Assembly: GCA_964577205.1 (NCBI GenBank)
Contig: CAZNYG010000057.1
Location: 1-13,350, forward strand
Direction of reading: 5' to 3'
DNA from: CAZNYG01 sp964577205
GTDB lineage: Bacteria > Elusimicrobiota > Endomicrobiia > Endomicrobiales > CAIRNS01
DNA length: 13,350 nt
Shown: piece after piece, positions 13,320 to 13,350 of the stretch
How positions within the stretch are numbered: position 1 is the first letter of the stretch
Layout: every line of letters starts with the position of its first letter
Notes under the pieces: model-generated
What the model saw: only the letters and a program-made list of their open reading frames with translations
The model's database searches: none
Told to the model about the DNA's origin: nothing
Position numbers and translations under genes: made by a program

Positions 13320-13350
13320 TATTGGAAAACACGAGGGAGGGTATAAACAA

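Noticed and set aside
1..13350. CRISPR arrays, tRNA or rRNA genes, complete insertion sequences
   Set aside because: No regularly spaced repeats, no cloverleaf with TTCRANY arm, no rRNA-like sequence and no transposase gene were seen.

Overview
This is a bacterial chromosome segment in two parts. Bases 1 to about 2300 are an A/T-rich accessory stretch: a fragment of a small ORF, a GIY-YIG nuclease-like protein and a DUF4143-type ATPase. From about 2500 to the end lies a G/C-richer block of plus-strand housekeeping genes for nucleotide metabolism: nrdR, nrdJ, dcd, guaA, phoU, purC, a double-length purS, purL and the start of purQ. The organism cannot be named from this window. A B12-dependent class II ribonucleotide reductase, the split PurS/PurL/PurQ enzyme, consensus sigma-70 promoters and a ten-N scaffold gap fit a metagenome-assembled genome from an uncultured phylum. 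Omnitrophota-like lineages are a guess only.

Layout. The ATPase gene has a perfect inverted repeat placed over a candidate promoter and ends at a probable terminator. The 524 bases before nrdR hold no sizeable gene. They do hold two successive units of TTGACA, 17-bp spacer, -10 box and A/T-G/C hairpin with a U-rich tail, whose arms could also pair with each other. NrdR (ATP-cone repressor) sits directly upstream of NrdJ, its expected target, followed after 13 bases by Dcd (dCTP deaminase). GuaA (GMP synthase) comes next. PhoU follows behind two strong hairpins, with no phosphate transporter genes in view. A hairpin built of octamer repeats separates phoU from purC-purS-purL-purQ.

How the genes work together. 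PurC makes SAICAR; PurS, PurL and PurQ form the FGAM synthase complex; GuaA converts XMP to GMP; NrdJ reduces ribonucleotides to deoxyribonucleotides; Dcd starts the route from dCTP to dUMP and so to dTTP. The cluster therefore runs from purine synthesis to dNTP supply, with NrdR as a local regulator.

Most notable points: the tandem promoter/hairpin leader before nrdR; a PurS with two consecutive PurS domains in one chain; a false 18-bp insertion in nrdJ where two contig ends carry the same 8 bases; an apparent frameshift in purQ at the window's end; and several structured intergenic repeats.
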